Below are positions 8,856 to 15,638 of a stretch of 37,458 nt of DNA, piece by piece (the stretch's first letter is position 1; every line of letters starts with the position of its first letter). The notes beneath the pieces were generated by a model that was given only the letters and a program-made list of their open reading frames with translations, did not search any database and was not told where the DNA came from. This stretch comes from Lachnospiraceae bacterium (GTDB lineage Bacteria; Bacillota; Clostridia; Lachnospirales; Lachnospiraceae). The stretch spans positions 1 to 37,458 of the forward strand of contig CAJTFX010000041.1 in assembly GCA_910575555.1 (NCBI GenBank), given 5' to 3'. The position numbers and the translations under genes are program-made.

Positions 8856-10239
8856 ATTATTACAAACACCTAAGCAGTGTTATGTATATGATAGAGGAAG
8901 AGATGCTATTATCAAAATTACAAAAGAAGAATTTGATGAGTTAATGGAGGTCCAAAATAAGAAAATCAAACCTGAAGATTCTAAAGTGATAAAGAAGTAT
9001 CAAAAAAATGAATATTTAATGGAAGATACGTTAGAAAAAATTGAACATCCATATAGTAATGCGTTAGAACATTATTATAAGCATCATATGGAACAATTAA
9101 TTTTACAAGTTACACAACGTTGTAATTTGAGATGTAGTTATTGTGTTTATTCTGGTAATTATAATAATAGAGTACATTCAAATCTCGTTATGAGTGAGGA
9201 AATCGCATTCAGAGCTATAGACTTATATTTAGCAGCATCAGAGGAAGTTGAGGAAGTGAGGGTTGCATTTTATGGCGGAGAACCTTTGCTCAAATTTGAT
9301 TTAATAAAAAAATGCGTAGACTATGTTAAAGAAAAAAGCAAAGGGAAAAATGTGGAATTTTTTATGACCACCAATGCTATTTTATTACAAAATGAAATTG
9401 CAAAATATATGAATGACAACAATTTTCATATTACAATTAGTTTGGATGGACCAAAAGAAGAACATAACAAATATAGAAAGTTTCCAGATGGATCAGGTTC
9501 TTTTGATTATATGATGAATAATATTCAAAAGATAAAAGAAAACTATCCTCATCTATATAAAAATTTAGCATTTAATATGGTTGTAAATCCAGAACACGAT
9601 TTTGAAAAACTTACAACATTTTTCTCCAAAGATCAACTTATTGGAAAACTTCCAGTTACGTTAGCACTAGTAGAACCCACAGAAGCTGGAAAAGTAATAG
9701 AAGATGGATATGCTCAGGAGTTTACATATATACGTTCTTTCGATTATCTTCGGCTACTTTTAAATATGATAGGAAAGCTTAACGATTCTTTTGTTTCAAA
9801 ATTTGTTTATGGAAATAAATATAGAATTATTTCTAGGTATGAACAAATAAGAAAAACAACATTTATAGGAAAACAAAATCATCCAAGTGGTCCATGCGTT
9901 CCAGGGAGCAGAAGAGTATTTGTCAATGCGATAGGCAACATATATCCTTGTGAACGCGTTTCAGAAACTTGTTCAGCAATGAAATTGGGAAATGTCAATG
10001 AAGGATTTGATTTGGAAAAGGTACAGGCAATTTTAAATGTTGGAAAATTGACAGAAGAAAAGTGCAAGAATTGTTGGGCCTTTTTCCATTGTAATCTATG
10101 TGCAAGAAAAGCGTATACAGAACAAGGTTTATCCGGGGAACATAAATGCTTAAGTTGTGCACAAAGTAAAGATTCAGCATATACAGATATAAAAGAAATT
10201 TGCGTTTTAAAAGAATTAGGATGTACTTTTCAGATGTAA
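8839..10239 (+). CDS. ccpM: Radical SAM/SPASM Cys-rich peptide maturase (CcpM type)
   Basis: 466-residue radical SAM enzyme that should form thioether links in the cysteine-rich precursors using SAM and 4Fe-4S clusters. An N-terminal part (1-85) may bind the leader. The SAM cluster motif is C95-x3-C99-x2-C102 (CNLRCSYC), followed by YGGEP and SLDGP motifs. The C-terminal third is a SPASM region with many cysteines: C353, C371, CKNC, CNLC and CLSC, enough for two auxiliary clusters. The layout and neighbours match the clostridial Cys-rich peptide maturase family (TIGR04068, named from memory). The start has a TAGGAGG site inside the exporter gene. Assignment to the SPASM peptide maturases is firm; the exact chemistry is inferred. 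Confidence 0.92.
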   Translation: MGIIFKLLQTPKQCYVYDRGRDAIIKITKEEFDELMEVQNKKIKPEDSKVIKKYQKNEYLMEDTLEKIEHPYSNALEHYYKHHMEQLILQVTQRCNLRCSYCVYSGNYNNRVHSNLVMSEEIAFRAIDLYLAASEEVEEVRVAFYGGEPLLKFDLIKKCVDYVKEKSKGKNVEFFMTTNAILLQNEIAKYMNDNNFHITISLDGPKEEHNKYRKFPDGSGSFDYMMNNIQKIKENYPHLYKNLAFNMVVNPEHDFEKLTTFFSKDQLIGKLPVTLALVEPTEAGKVIEDGYAQEFTYIRSFDYLRLLLNMIGKLNDSFVSKFVYGNKYRIISRYEQIRKTTFIGKQNHPSGPCVPGSRRVFVNAIGNIYPCERVSETCSAMKLGNVNEGFDLEKVQAILNVGKLTEEKCKNCWAFFHCNLCARKAYTEQGLSGEHKCLSCAQSKDSAYTDIKEICVLKELGCTFQM

Positions 10240-10250
10240 GGAGTAGAGAT

Positions 10251-11333
10251 ATGAACAAGTTATTAATATATCCAGCAGCTTTTGATAATAGAGAAATCGT
10301 GGAAAACAGGGATTTACTTAAAAATTATTCTTTAGAAGTAGCAGTGACCGTAGATCAACCAGGACCTGAACTGAAGGCTATTTACGATTTATATAAAGAT
10401 GTGAAGCTGACTAACAATTTTAGCGAAGCCTGCTCAATGTGTGATGCAGTATTGATCGTGTATAGTAGATTGTATTCAGATAGGAAATACTATGATGAAA
10501 TATTATTAGAAACACGAAAAATGGAAATCCCAATAATGGCAGATACAAAAGTTTTAAATTTGTTAAAAAAATGGGGTGTTGATACTAAAGGAATAAGAAA
10601 AATATTTGAACATAATGAAAAGCCATCATTATTGTCAGAACAAGATTTATTTCAAGTTCAGATGAAAACATTACCAATACCAATTATTTCTGTAATGGGG
10701 GTTGGCGATTTTTGCGGTAAATTTACATGTGAATTGGAATTGAGAAGAATTTTTAATGGATATAATGTTTTGCAATTTGGCAGTAAAAGTTTTTCGGGAC
10801 TATTTGGTATAAAAGAAATACCTGAATTTGTCTATGACAAAACAATTTCTATTACTAGAAGGATTATAAGTCTAAATAATTATTTTTATAACAAATTTAT
10901 ACAAGAAAAAAGTGATTTGTTAATTGTAGGCTATCCAGAACCTGTAGTGTCAACAAACTTAAAAATACATAATGATTTTGGTGAAATAGCTTATATTATT
11001 TCGCAAGCATTGGTGAATTCAGATGTGGGAATTATGTGCATATACTTTGGCGAAAGAATGACTAAAGAATATCTTATGGAGTATAAAAATTATTGCAAGT
11101 ATAAATTAAACGCTGAGGTTGAATATTTTAATATAGCACAGACGGCAATTATTTTTGATCAAGATAGTAATGAAAATAAAGTGGAATATTTACATTTAGA
11201 TAGGGAACTAATTGAAGATAGACTTGTGGAAAGCGATAATTTTACCGTTTTTAGTATAGAAAGTGGAATTAAGATTGATGAGTTTAGAACACAAATTTGT
11301 CAGGATTTGATTGATAATCCTGAAGTTATTTGA
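10251..11333 (+). CDS. Peptide maturation system protein (TIGR04066-type)
   Basis: 360-residue protein of a clostridial family known only from these peptide maturation loci (TIGR04066, recognised from memory and context). The start is ATG at 10251 with TAAGGAG in front, 11 bases after the maturase. An N-terminal half (1-115) opens with KLLIYPAAFDNREIV and looks alpha/beta. The second half starts PIPIISVMGVGDFCGKFTCE, which resembles a P-loop but has wrong spacing for Walker A, so nucleotide binding is uncertain. No membrane span or signal peptide is seen. It probably acts in the cytoplasm with the maturase as a scaffold or activator. Its function is not established. Confidence 0.75.
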   Translation: MNKLLIYPAAFDNREIVENRDLLKNYSLEVAVTVDQPGPELKAIYDLYKDVKLTNNFSEACSMCDAVLIVYSRLYSDRKYYDEILLETRKMEIPIMADTKVLNLLKKWGVDTKGIRKIFEHNEKPSLLSEQDLFQVQMKTLPIPIISVMGVGDFCGKFTCELELRRIFNGYNVLQFGSKSFSGLFGIKEIPEFVYDKTISITRRIISLNNYFYNKFIQEKSDLLIVGYPEPVVSTNLKIHNDFGEIAYIISQALVNSDVGIMCIYFGERMTKEYLMEYKNYCKYKLNAEVEYFNIAQTAIIFDQDSNENKVEYLHLDRELIEDRLVESDNFTVFSIESGIKIDEFRTQICQDLIDNPEVI

Positions 11334-11343
11334 AGGAGTAGTT

Positions 11344-11607
11344 ATGGAACAGTATAAATGTGTAAAGGCAAGTGTAAAAAAAATATTTGAAAAGTACTTG
11401 AAACATTTGAATTATAAAGATGACAAAAATATTTTCGAATATATTGATGTTTTCGATGCTTTATATTTTATAGTAGATTTGGAAACAGAGTTTCAAATAT
11501 CATTGAATGATTTTTTTGAAAATCAAAGTTATAAATTCATGACCATTGAAGGGATTACAGAGCAGATATGTAAACAAAATGTGGATAATTATTGCAATTT
11601 GCATTAA
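11344..11607 (+). CDS. Acyl-carrier-related protein lacking the carrier serine
   Basis: 87-residue small acidic helical protein. The stretch FDALYFIVDLETEFQISLND aligns with helix II of acyl carrier proteins (family TIGR04069-like, from memory). In a true carrier protein the phosphopantetheine serine sits in a DSL motif. Here the equivalent position reads D35-V36-F37, so the prosthetic group cannot be attached there. It is therefore probably a binding or docking protein rather than an acyl carrier. ATG at 11344 has GAAGGAG in front, 10 bases after the previous stop. It directly precedes the precursor genes, so it may chaperone or present them to the maturase. Confidence 0.72.
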   Translation: MEQYKCVKASVKKIFEKYLKHLNYKDDKNIFEYIDVFDALYFIVDLETEFQISLNDFFENQSYKFMTIEGITEQICKQNVDNYCNLH

Positions 11608-11638
11608 TTATAAAATGTTAAGAAGGGAGGTAAAGACG

Positions 11639-11791
11639 ATGAAAAGACTTTCTAAAAAGACAAATAGTTCTTTTAACTCAGTAGAAACATATGCAGCAAG
11701 ATGGACTTGCACATGTGCATGCTACAACTGTGATCCGAGCAGTTTCTTATATACAGGATCTGCAATCGGAGCGGCAATTCTTCATGGATAA
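11639..11791 (+). CDS. Cys-rich RiPP precursor peptide 1
   Basis: 50-residue precursor behind a strong GGGAGG ribosome site. The leader begins MKRLSKKTNSSF and continues NSVETYAAR. The cysteine block is WTCTCACYNCDPSS with C24, C26, C28 and C31. A glycine- and alanine-rich hydrophobic tail, GSAIGAAILHG, ends the peptide. The KKLxKK start and VETYAA region fit the clostridial CLI_3235-type bacteriocin precursors (TIGR04065, from memory). Four cysteines next to Thr, Ala, Asn and Asp suit radical-SAM thioether formation (ranthipeptide-like). Where the leader ends is not visible; there is no GG/GA site before the cysteines. The product may be antimicrobial or a signal. Confidence 0.88.
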   Translation: MKRLSKKTNSSFNSVETYAARWTCTCACYNCDPSSFLYTGSAIGAAILHG

Positions 11792-11815
11792 TAATGTAGA
11801 GAGGAGAAATAACAG

Positions 11816-11968
11816 ATGAAGAAATTAAGTAAAAAAACAAACAATTCTTTTAACTCAGTAGAAACATATGCAGCAAGATGGACTTGTACATGTGCATGTT
11901 ATAACTGTGACCCGAGCAGTTTCTTATACACAGGATCAGCCATTGGAGCAGCAATTCTTCATGGTTAA
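11816..11968 (+). CDS. Cys-rich RiPP precursor peptide 2
   Basis: 50 residues, differing from precursor 1 only at residue 3 (K for R) and residue 10 (N for S). The cysteine block and tail are identical. At DNA level the two genes differ in 17 codons, 15 of them silent, so the copies are old and held constant at protein level rather than freshly duplicated. It has its own GAGGAG ribosome site 25 bases after the first stop. Both are probably processed by the same maturase and exporter to the same mature core, doubling precursor dose. Confidence 0.88.
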   Translation: MKKLSKKTNNSFNSVETYAARWTCTCACYNCDPSSFLYTGSAIGAAILHG

Positions 11969-11992
11969 TCAGCCCACTAAATAATAATTGGG

Positions 11993-12036
11993 TCAAAAAG
12001 TGTGTGCCATAGATTATAATCTATGGCACTTTTGAT
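11993..12036 (+). terminator. Hairpin between precursors and protease (terminator or attenuator)
   Basis: TGCCATAGATT (12005-12015) pairs with AATCTATGGCA (12018-12028), extended outward by AAAAGTG with CACTTTT, and followed by a short T run. Placed after the two precursor genes, it would end most transcripts there and let a minority read through into the protease, giving much more precursor than protease. Confidence 0.7.
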
Positions 12037-12078
12037 ATAGTAACTTAAAAATAAAGCTAATAGTAAGGAGAACTTAAA

Positions 12079-13179
12079 ATGAGAATTGCAATAATAGATG
12101 ATGGAATAGATCAGAATTGTAACATATATAATAAAGATATATATTATTTTAGTATCAGAAATGGACGATTTGAAGAATGTAAAAAGCAAGGGGAATATGC
12201 AATTTTATCCCATGGTACTATAGCATCACTTATTTTTACATATTTCACACAAAAAATGGACTATGAACTATATAGTTTAAAGATAGTAGATGTTAATACT
12301 CAAACAGCTACTATAGAATATTTGATAAGTGCAATTCAATGGTGTATTCAAGAAAAAATTGATATGATACTAATGAGTTTAGGAAGTACAGAGTATTCTG
12401 ATTTTGAAGGACTTCAAAAGGTTCTTCGGATAGCAGCAGAAAATGAAATACTAATGATAGCGGCATATAGTAATGACAATATTCTTACATATCCAGCAGC
12501 ATCAGAATATGTAATTGGCGTAAAATATGATAGTTTACAAACTTTACATAAAGGTAAATATTTTATATATTCACAAAACGATGAAAATATTAATGTTATA
12601 GTAAACTCAAGATCATTGACCATGGAGAAAGAACTTCAATTGAAAGTTGAATACTCTAATAGTTATGCGGTACCGTACTTGGCAGCACGTATTATATTGT
12701 TGGATAAAGGAAAAAAAGTAAAAAGAACAGATGTTTTTAAAGCTTTGTACGAAAACATGGAAATGGATTTAGGAATAGATACATATTTATATTTTAAGAG
12801 AAGTATTGCAGGCTGGGAAGAAAAGATTGAAAGTCCGATAATCGGTTTTCCACAAGAAGAAAAAATTTTTTCACAATTGGTTAAAACATTTGAATCATGT
12901 GGCTATAGAGTAGTGGAAATAGTTGGAACTGAAAGCTCACTAAGATGGAATAAAATAAATGTAAAAAGTTTATTAAAAAAATATCCTCGAAAGGATCTAG
13001 AATTATTAAAATTGATTTACAATATATATAAACCGGATATTATTTTTATGGAGGATAATATATTAGAATATAAAGAAATTATCGATTTAAAGGTAAGTAG
13101 TACTTTAAGAAATGGATATATGTGTATAGGTCAAGATGTTAACGAAATGCGGGAGAAAATTGAAAACATATTTGAGTAG
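12079..13179 (+). CDS. Cytoplasmic S8 (subtilisin-like) protease of the RiPP locus
   Basis: 366-residue subtilase. The catalytic set is complete: D7 in IAIIDDGID, H45 in SHGTIAS, oxyanion N132 in AAYSND and nucleophile S195 in NSYAVPYLAA. The protease domain starts at residue 2, so there is no signal peptide and no propeptide. It should act in the cytoplasm, most likely removing the leader from the modified precursors, a job the exporter cannot do. Residues about 255-366 form an extra alpha/beta domain (starting IIGFPQEEKIF) of unknown role, perhaps for substrate or partner binding. ATG at 12079 has AAGGAG in front. Alternatives are product degradation or immunity. Confidence 0.85.
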   Translation: MRIAIIDDGIDQNCNIYNKDIYYFSIRNGRFEECKKQGEYAILSHGTIASLIFTYFTQKMDYELYSLKIVDVNTQTATIEYLISAIQWCIQEKIDMILMSLGSTEYSDFEGLQKVLRIAAENEILMIAAYSNDNILTYPAASEYVIGVKYDSLQTLHKGKYFIYSQNDENINVIVNSRSLTMEKELQLKVEYSNSYAVPYLAARIILLDKGKKVKRTDVFKALYENMEMDLGIDTYLYFKRSIAGWEEKIESPIIGFPQEEKIFSQLVKTFESCGYRVVEIVGTESSLRWNKINVKSLLKKYPRKDLELLKLIYNIYKPDIIFMEDNILEYKEIIDLKVSSTLRNGYMCIGQDVNEMREKIENIFE

Positions 13180-13183
13180 ATTA

Positions 13184-13236
13184 AAATGTGTCAATAGTAT
13201 GAAGATTAAAAAGTCATATTATTGACACATTTTTAT
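13184..13236 (+). terminator. Terminator of the RiPP operon
   Basis: AAATGTGTCAATA with following TATGA (from 13184) pairs with TCATATTATTGACACATTT (13214-13232) and ends in TTTT. It closes the RiPP operon four bases after the protease stop. The 220 bases from here to the response regulator are AT-rich and hold no gene. Confidence 0.85.
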
Positions 13237-13455
13237 GATATTCTAAATCAATAATATTCAAACTATCCTTTTCTATAATTTGTAATAAATATGTTTATAG
13301 ATTTTATGAAATAGTAAGAGATAAAGCAAATGATACAAAAGTTCATAAATTAAAGTTAAGAGATAATACAGTGTGCTGAGATGTATAATTTGATAATGAG
13401 TAGAGGTAAGAAAAACGTTTGTTGATGAGAGTAAATTATGTTAGAGGAGCGAGAC

Positions 13456-14121
13456 ATGTTTAAAATTTTAGTGGTAGAAGATGATTATATTATGAATGAA
13501 ACTATATGCGAGTATTTAAAAGAATGTGGTCATAAAGTTGAAAGTGCATTTACTGGGAAGGAAGCATTAGAAAAATATAGCCATAAAATTGATCTTATTT
13601 TACTGGACATAATGCTACCAGAAATTAATGGACTAGAGGTTTTGAAAATAATTAGAAAAGAGTGTGATATCCCAATAATAATGTTGACTGCTCTTAATGA
13701 TGAAAATATGCAGATTAGTAGTTTTGATCAGTTGGCTGATGACTATATTACAAAGCCATTTTCTATTGCTATTTTAGGGAGAAGAATTAACGCGATTATG
13801 CGTCGTCGCGGAATTGCAGTTCCTATAAATGTTTGGAGATATGATAAGTTGACAGTTGATTTTTCGGGGTTTAGTGCCGAAATATCAGGAAAGCAAATAG
13901 ATATTGCACCAAAAGAAATTTTATTGCTTCAATATTTAGTGGAAAATAAGGGAAGAGTACTAACTAGAAATCAGATATTAGATCATGTGTGGGGCCAGGA
14001 AGAAGCGATAAATGATAGAACGGTAGATTCGTATATTGCCAGGCTGCGGAAAAAATTGGTTTTAGATGACATTATAACTATAAAGGGAATAGGTTATAAA
14101 TTTGAGGAGAAAATAGAATGA
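13456..14121 (+). CDS. OmpR-family response regulator
   Basis: 221 residues from ATG 13456, preferred because GAGGAG lies six bases upstream. The in-frame ATG at 13438 has no site. A receiver domain (1-120) has acidic E8-D9-D10, phospho-acceptor D51 in LILLDIMLP, and T/K switch residues in MLTAL and ITKPF. A winged-helix DNA-binding domain (about 130-221) contains the typical RTVDSYIARLRKKL recognition area and ends GIGYKFEEK. It overlaps the kinase gene by ATGA (14118-14121), so they are translationally coupled. It probably activates the permease operon downstream through the direct repeat at 15580-15601, as in other peptide-sensing modules. Confidence 0.93.
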   Translation: MFKILVVEDDYIMNETICEYLKECGHKVESAFTGKEALEKYSHKIDLILLDIMLPEINGLEVLKIIRKECDIPIIMLTALNDENMQISSFDQLADDYITKPFSIAILGRRINAIMRRRGIAVPINVWRYDKLTVDFSGFSAEISGKQIDIAPKEILLLQYLVENKGRVLTRNQILDHVWGQEEAINDRTVDSYIARLRKKLVLDDIITIKGIGYKFEEKIE

Positions 14122-15542
14122 AAATATTTGGGAAAACATTTTTATATACTGTGCTACTAATGATATTTATTATAAGTATTAGTGACGGGTTATTATTTTT
14201 TCTAGTGCCTAAAGTATATGAAAAACAAAAAGTGGAAACTGCTAAGGAACATAGCATGGAGATTACTAAGCTGATAAACAATAAGAGTGAAGTCGAATGT
14301 AAAAAAATTGTAAAAAATTACGCTGAACATAATAATATAATAGTACAATTGAACATAGAAAATAAGGGAGAAATATTTGGAGGAGGATATACACAAGCAG
14401 AAAATGGTAAAGCCAGAGAATATTCATTCCAATCATCTTCATCTACTGAAGAACAAGATACAGTAACCTCAGAGGTCTCTCAAAGTAATATAAACCACAT
14501 ACTGTATCCGACATCGAAATTTATTAGAGAGAAAAAAGAATTTGTAGTAGATGATGGAAAAGAAGGATTAGTTGAAACAATTCTTACTTTACAGCCAGTC
14601 AATGAAACAAAAGAGATAATTTTAAAATTAATACCCATTACAATTTTGGTTTGCATAATATTGTCCATAATTTTTTCACTATTATATACGAAAAAAATAA
14701 CTGATCCTATAAAGAAAATACTGAAAGCCACAAATAGAATGGAAAGTTTAGATAGAAATGTAAGATGTGAGGTTAAAAGCTTAGATGAAATAGGTCAACT
14801 TGCAAAGAATATCAATGATTTATATGAAAGCCTATTATTAAATATTGATAATCTTCAAAAAGAAATAGAGCATGTTAGTCAAGTAGAACATTCAAAAGTC
14901 GATTTTTTAAGAGCTGCATCGCATGAATTAAAGACACCTATTGCGGGAGTAAAAGCGGTCATAGAATGTATGATAATTGGTATAGGAAAATATAAAGATC
15001 ATGAGGTATATTTGCCAGTATGCAAAGAAAGATTAGATGAATTATCAAACATGATTCAAAATATTTTGGAAGTGTCTAATCTAGGTACAGATAGAATGAA
15101 GGAAAAGTTAGGAAGTGTTAATTTAAAAGAGTATATTCTAAAAGAAATAGAGCCATTTCGTTCCATCATGATTTCTAAACAGATTCATTTTGAATGTAAT
15201 ATAGATGATAAATTGATAAAAAAACTGCCAATAGAACATTTTTCACAGGTGATTTCCAATGTTTTAATAAATGCGGTAAATTATACAGATTATGGAAAAA
15301 AAATAAACATTTATTATACACAGTACAATGGACTTGTTGTTGAAAATGAATGTGAGCCATTAGGAAGTGAAAAATTGAGTAATGTTTTTGAACCATTTTA
15401 CAGAATCGAGTATTCTAGGGATAAGAGTAAAGGGGGGAATGGATTAGGTTTATATATAGTAAAAAAAATATTGGACCATTATAATTTCTCTTACGAATTT
15501 AAAGCTTTCGAAAAGGGAATGAGATTTTTTATAGAGATTTAG
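14118..15542 (+). CDS. Membrane sensor histidine kinase
   Basis: 474 residues. Membrane spans lie at about 7-29 and 171-191 with a roughly 140-residue extracellular sensor between them, rich in Ser/Glu/Gln (QSSSSTEEQD). A HAMP linker follows (about 192-245), then the HisKA domain with phospho-H269 in ASHELKTP and an HATPase domain with N-box SNVLINAVNY and G-box GNGLGLYIVKK. The large sensor makes it unlike the short BceS type, so it may bind a peptide directly. Gene order kinase then permeases then ATPase suggests it senses the secreted peptide or a related antimicrobial and turns on protection. Confidence 0.92.
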   Translation: MKIFGKTFLYTVLLMIFIISISDGLLFFLVPKVYEKQKVETAKEHSMEITKLINNKSEVECKKIVKNYAEHNNIIVQLNIENKGEIFGGGYTQAENGKAREYSFQSSSSTEEQDTVTSEVSQSNINHILYPTSKFIREKKEFVVDDGKEGLVETILTLQPVNETKEIILKLIPITILVCIILSIIFSLLYTKKITDPIKKILKATNRMESLDRNVRCEVKSLDEIGQLAKNINDLYESLLLNIDNLQKEIEHVSQVEHSKVDFLRAASHELKTPIAGVKAVIECMIIGIGKYKDHEVYLPVCKERLDELSNMIQNILEVSNLGTDRMKEKLGSVNLKEYILKEIEPFRSIMISKQIHFECNIDDKLIKKLPIEHFSQVISNVLINAVNYTDYGKKINIYYTQYNGLVVENECEPLGSEKLSNVFEPFYRIEYSRDKSKGGNGLGLYIVKKILDHYNFSYEFKAFEKGMRFFIEI

Positions 15543-15545
15543 AGA

Positions 15546-15578
15546 TTTTCATCCATATTTATGGATGGAAATTTTTTT
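15546..15578 (+). terminator. Terminator after the kinase gene
   Basis: TTTCATCCAT and ATGGATGGAAA form a stem with a four-base loop followed by seven T. It separates the two-component operon from the permease operon. Confidence 0.8.
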
Positions 15579-15579
15579 A

Positions 15580-15612
15580 TGTCATATTGGTGTCATATTG
15601 ATTTTATATAAT
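15580..15612 (+). promoter_or_regulatory. Response-regulator direct repeat and promoter of the permease operon
   Basis: TGTCATATTGG (15580-15590) is followed at once by TGTCATATTGA (15591-15601), an 11-bp direct repeat, then a perfect TATAAT at 15607-15612. No good -35 box is present, since the repeat covers that place. Tandem 10-11-bp repeats over the -35 region are the classical binding layout of OmpR-type activators, so this is the likely target of the regulator encoded at 13456. Confidence 0.7.
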
Positions 15613-15638
15613 ATTAAAAAAAATTGGAGGTAAAGAAA

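Noticed and set aside
11592-11614. TTGCAA and TATAAA as a separate promoter for the precursors
   Set aside because: The spacer is only 11 bases, too short for a working promoter.
11546-11638. Longer N-terminal extension of precursor 1 in the same frame
   Set aside because: GGGAGG sits directly before ATG 11639 and precursor 2 has the same short start, so the extension overlapping the carrier-like gene is not used.
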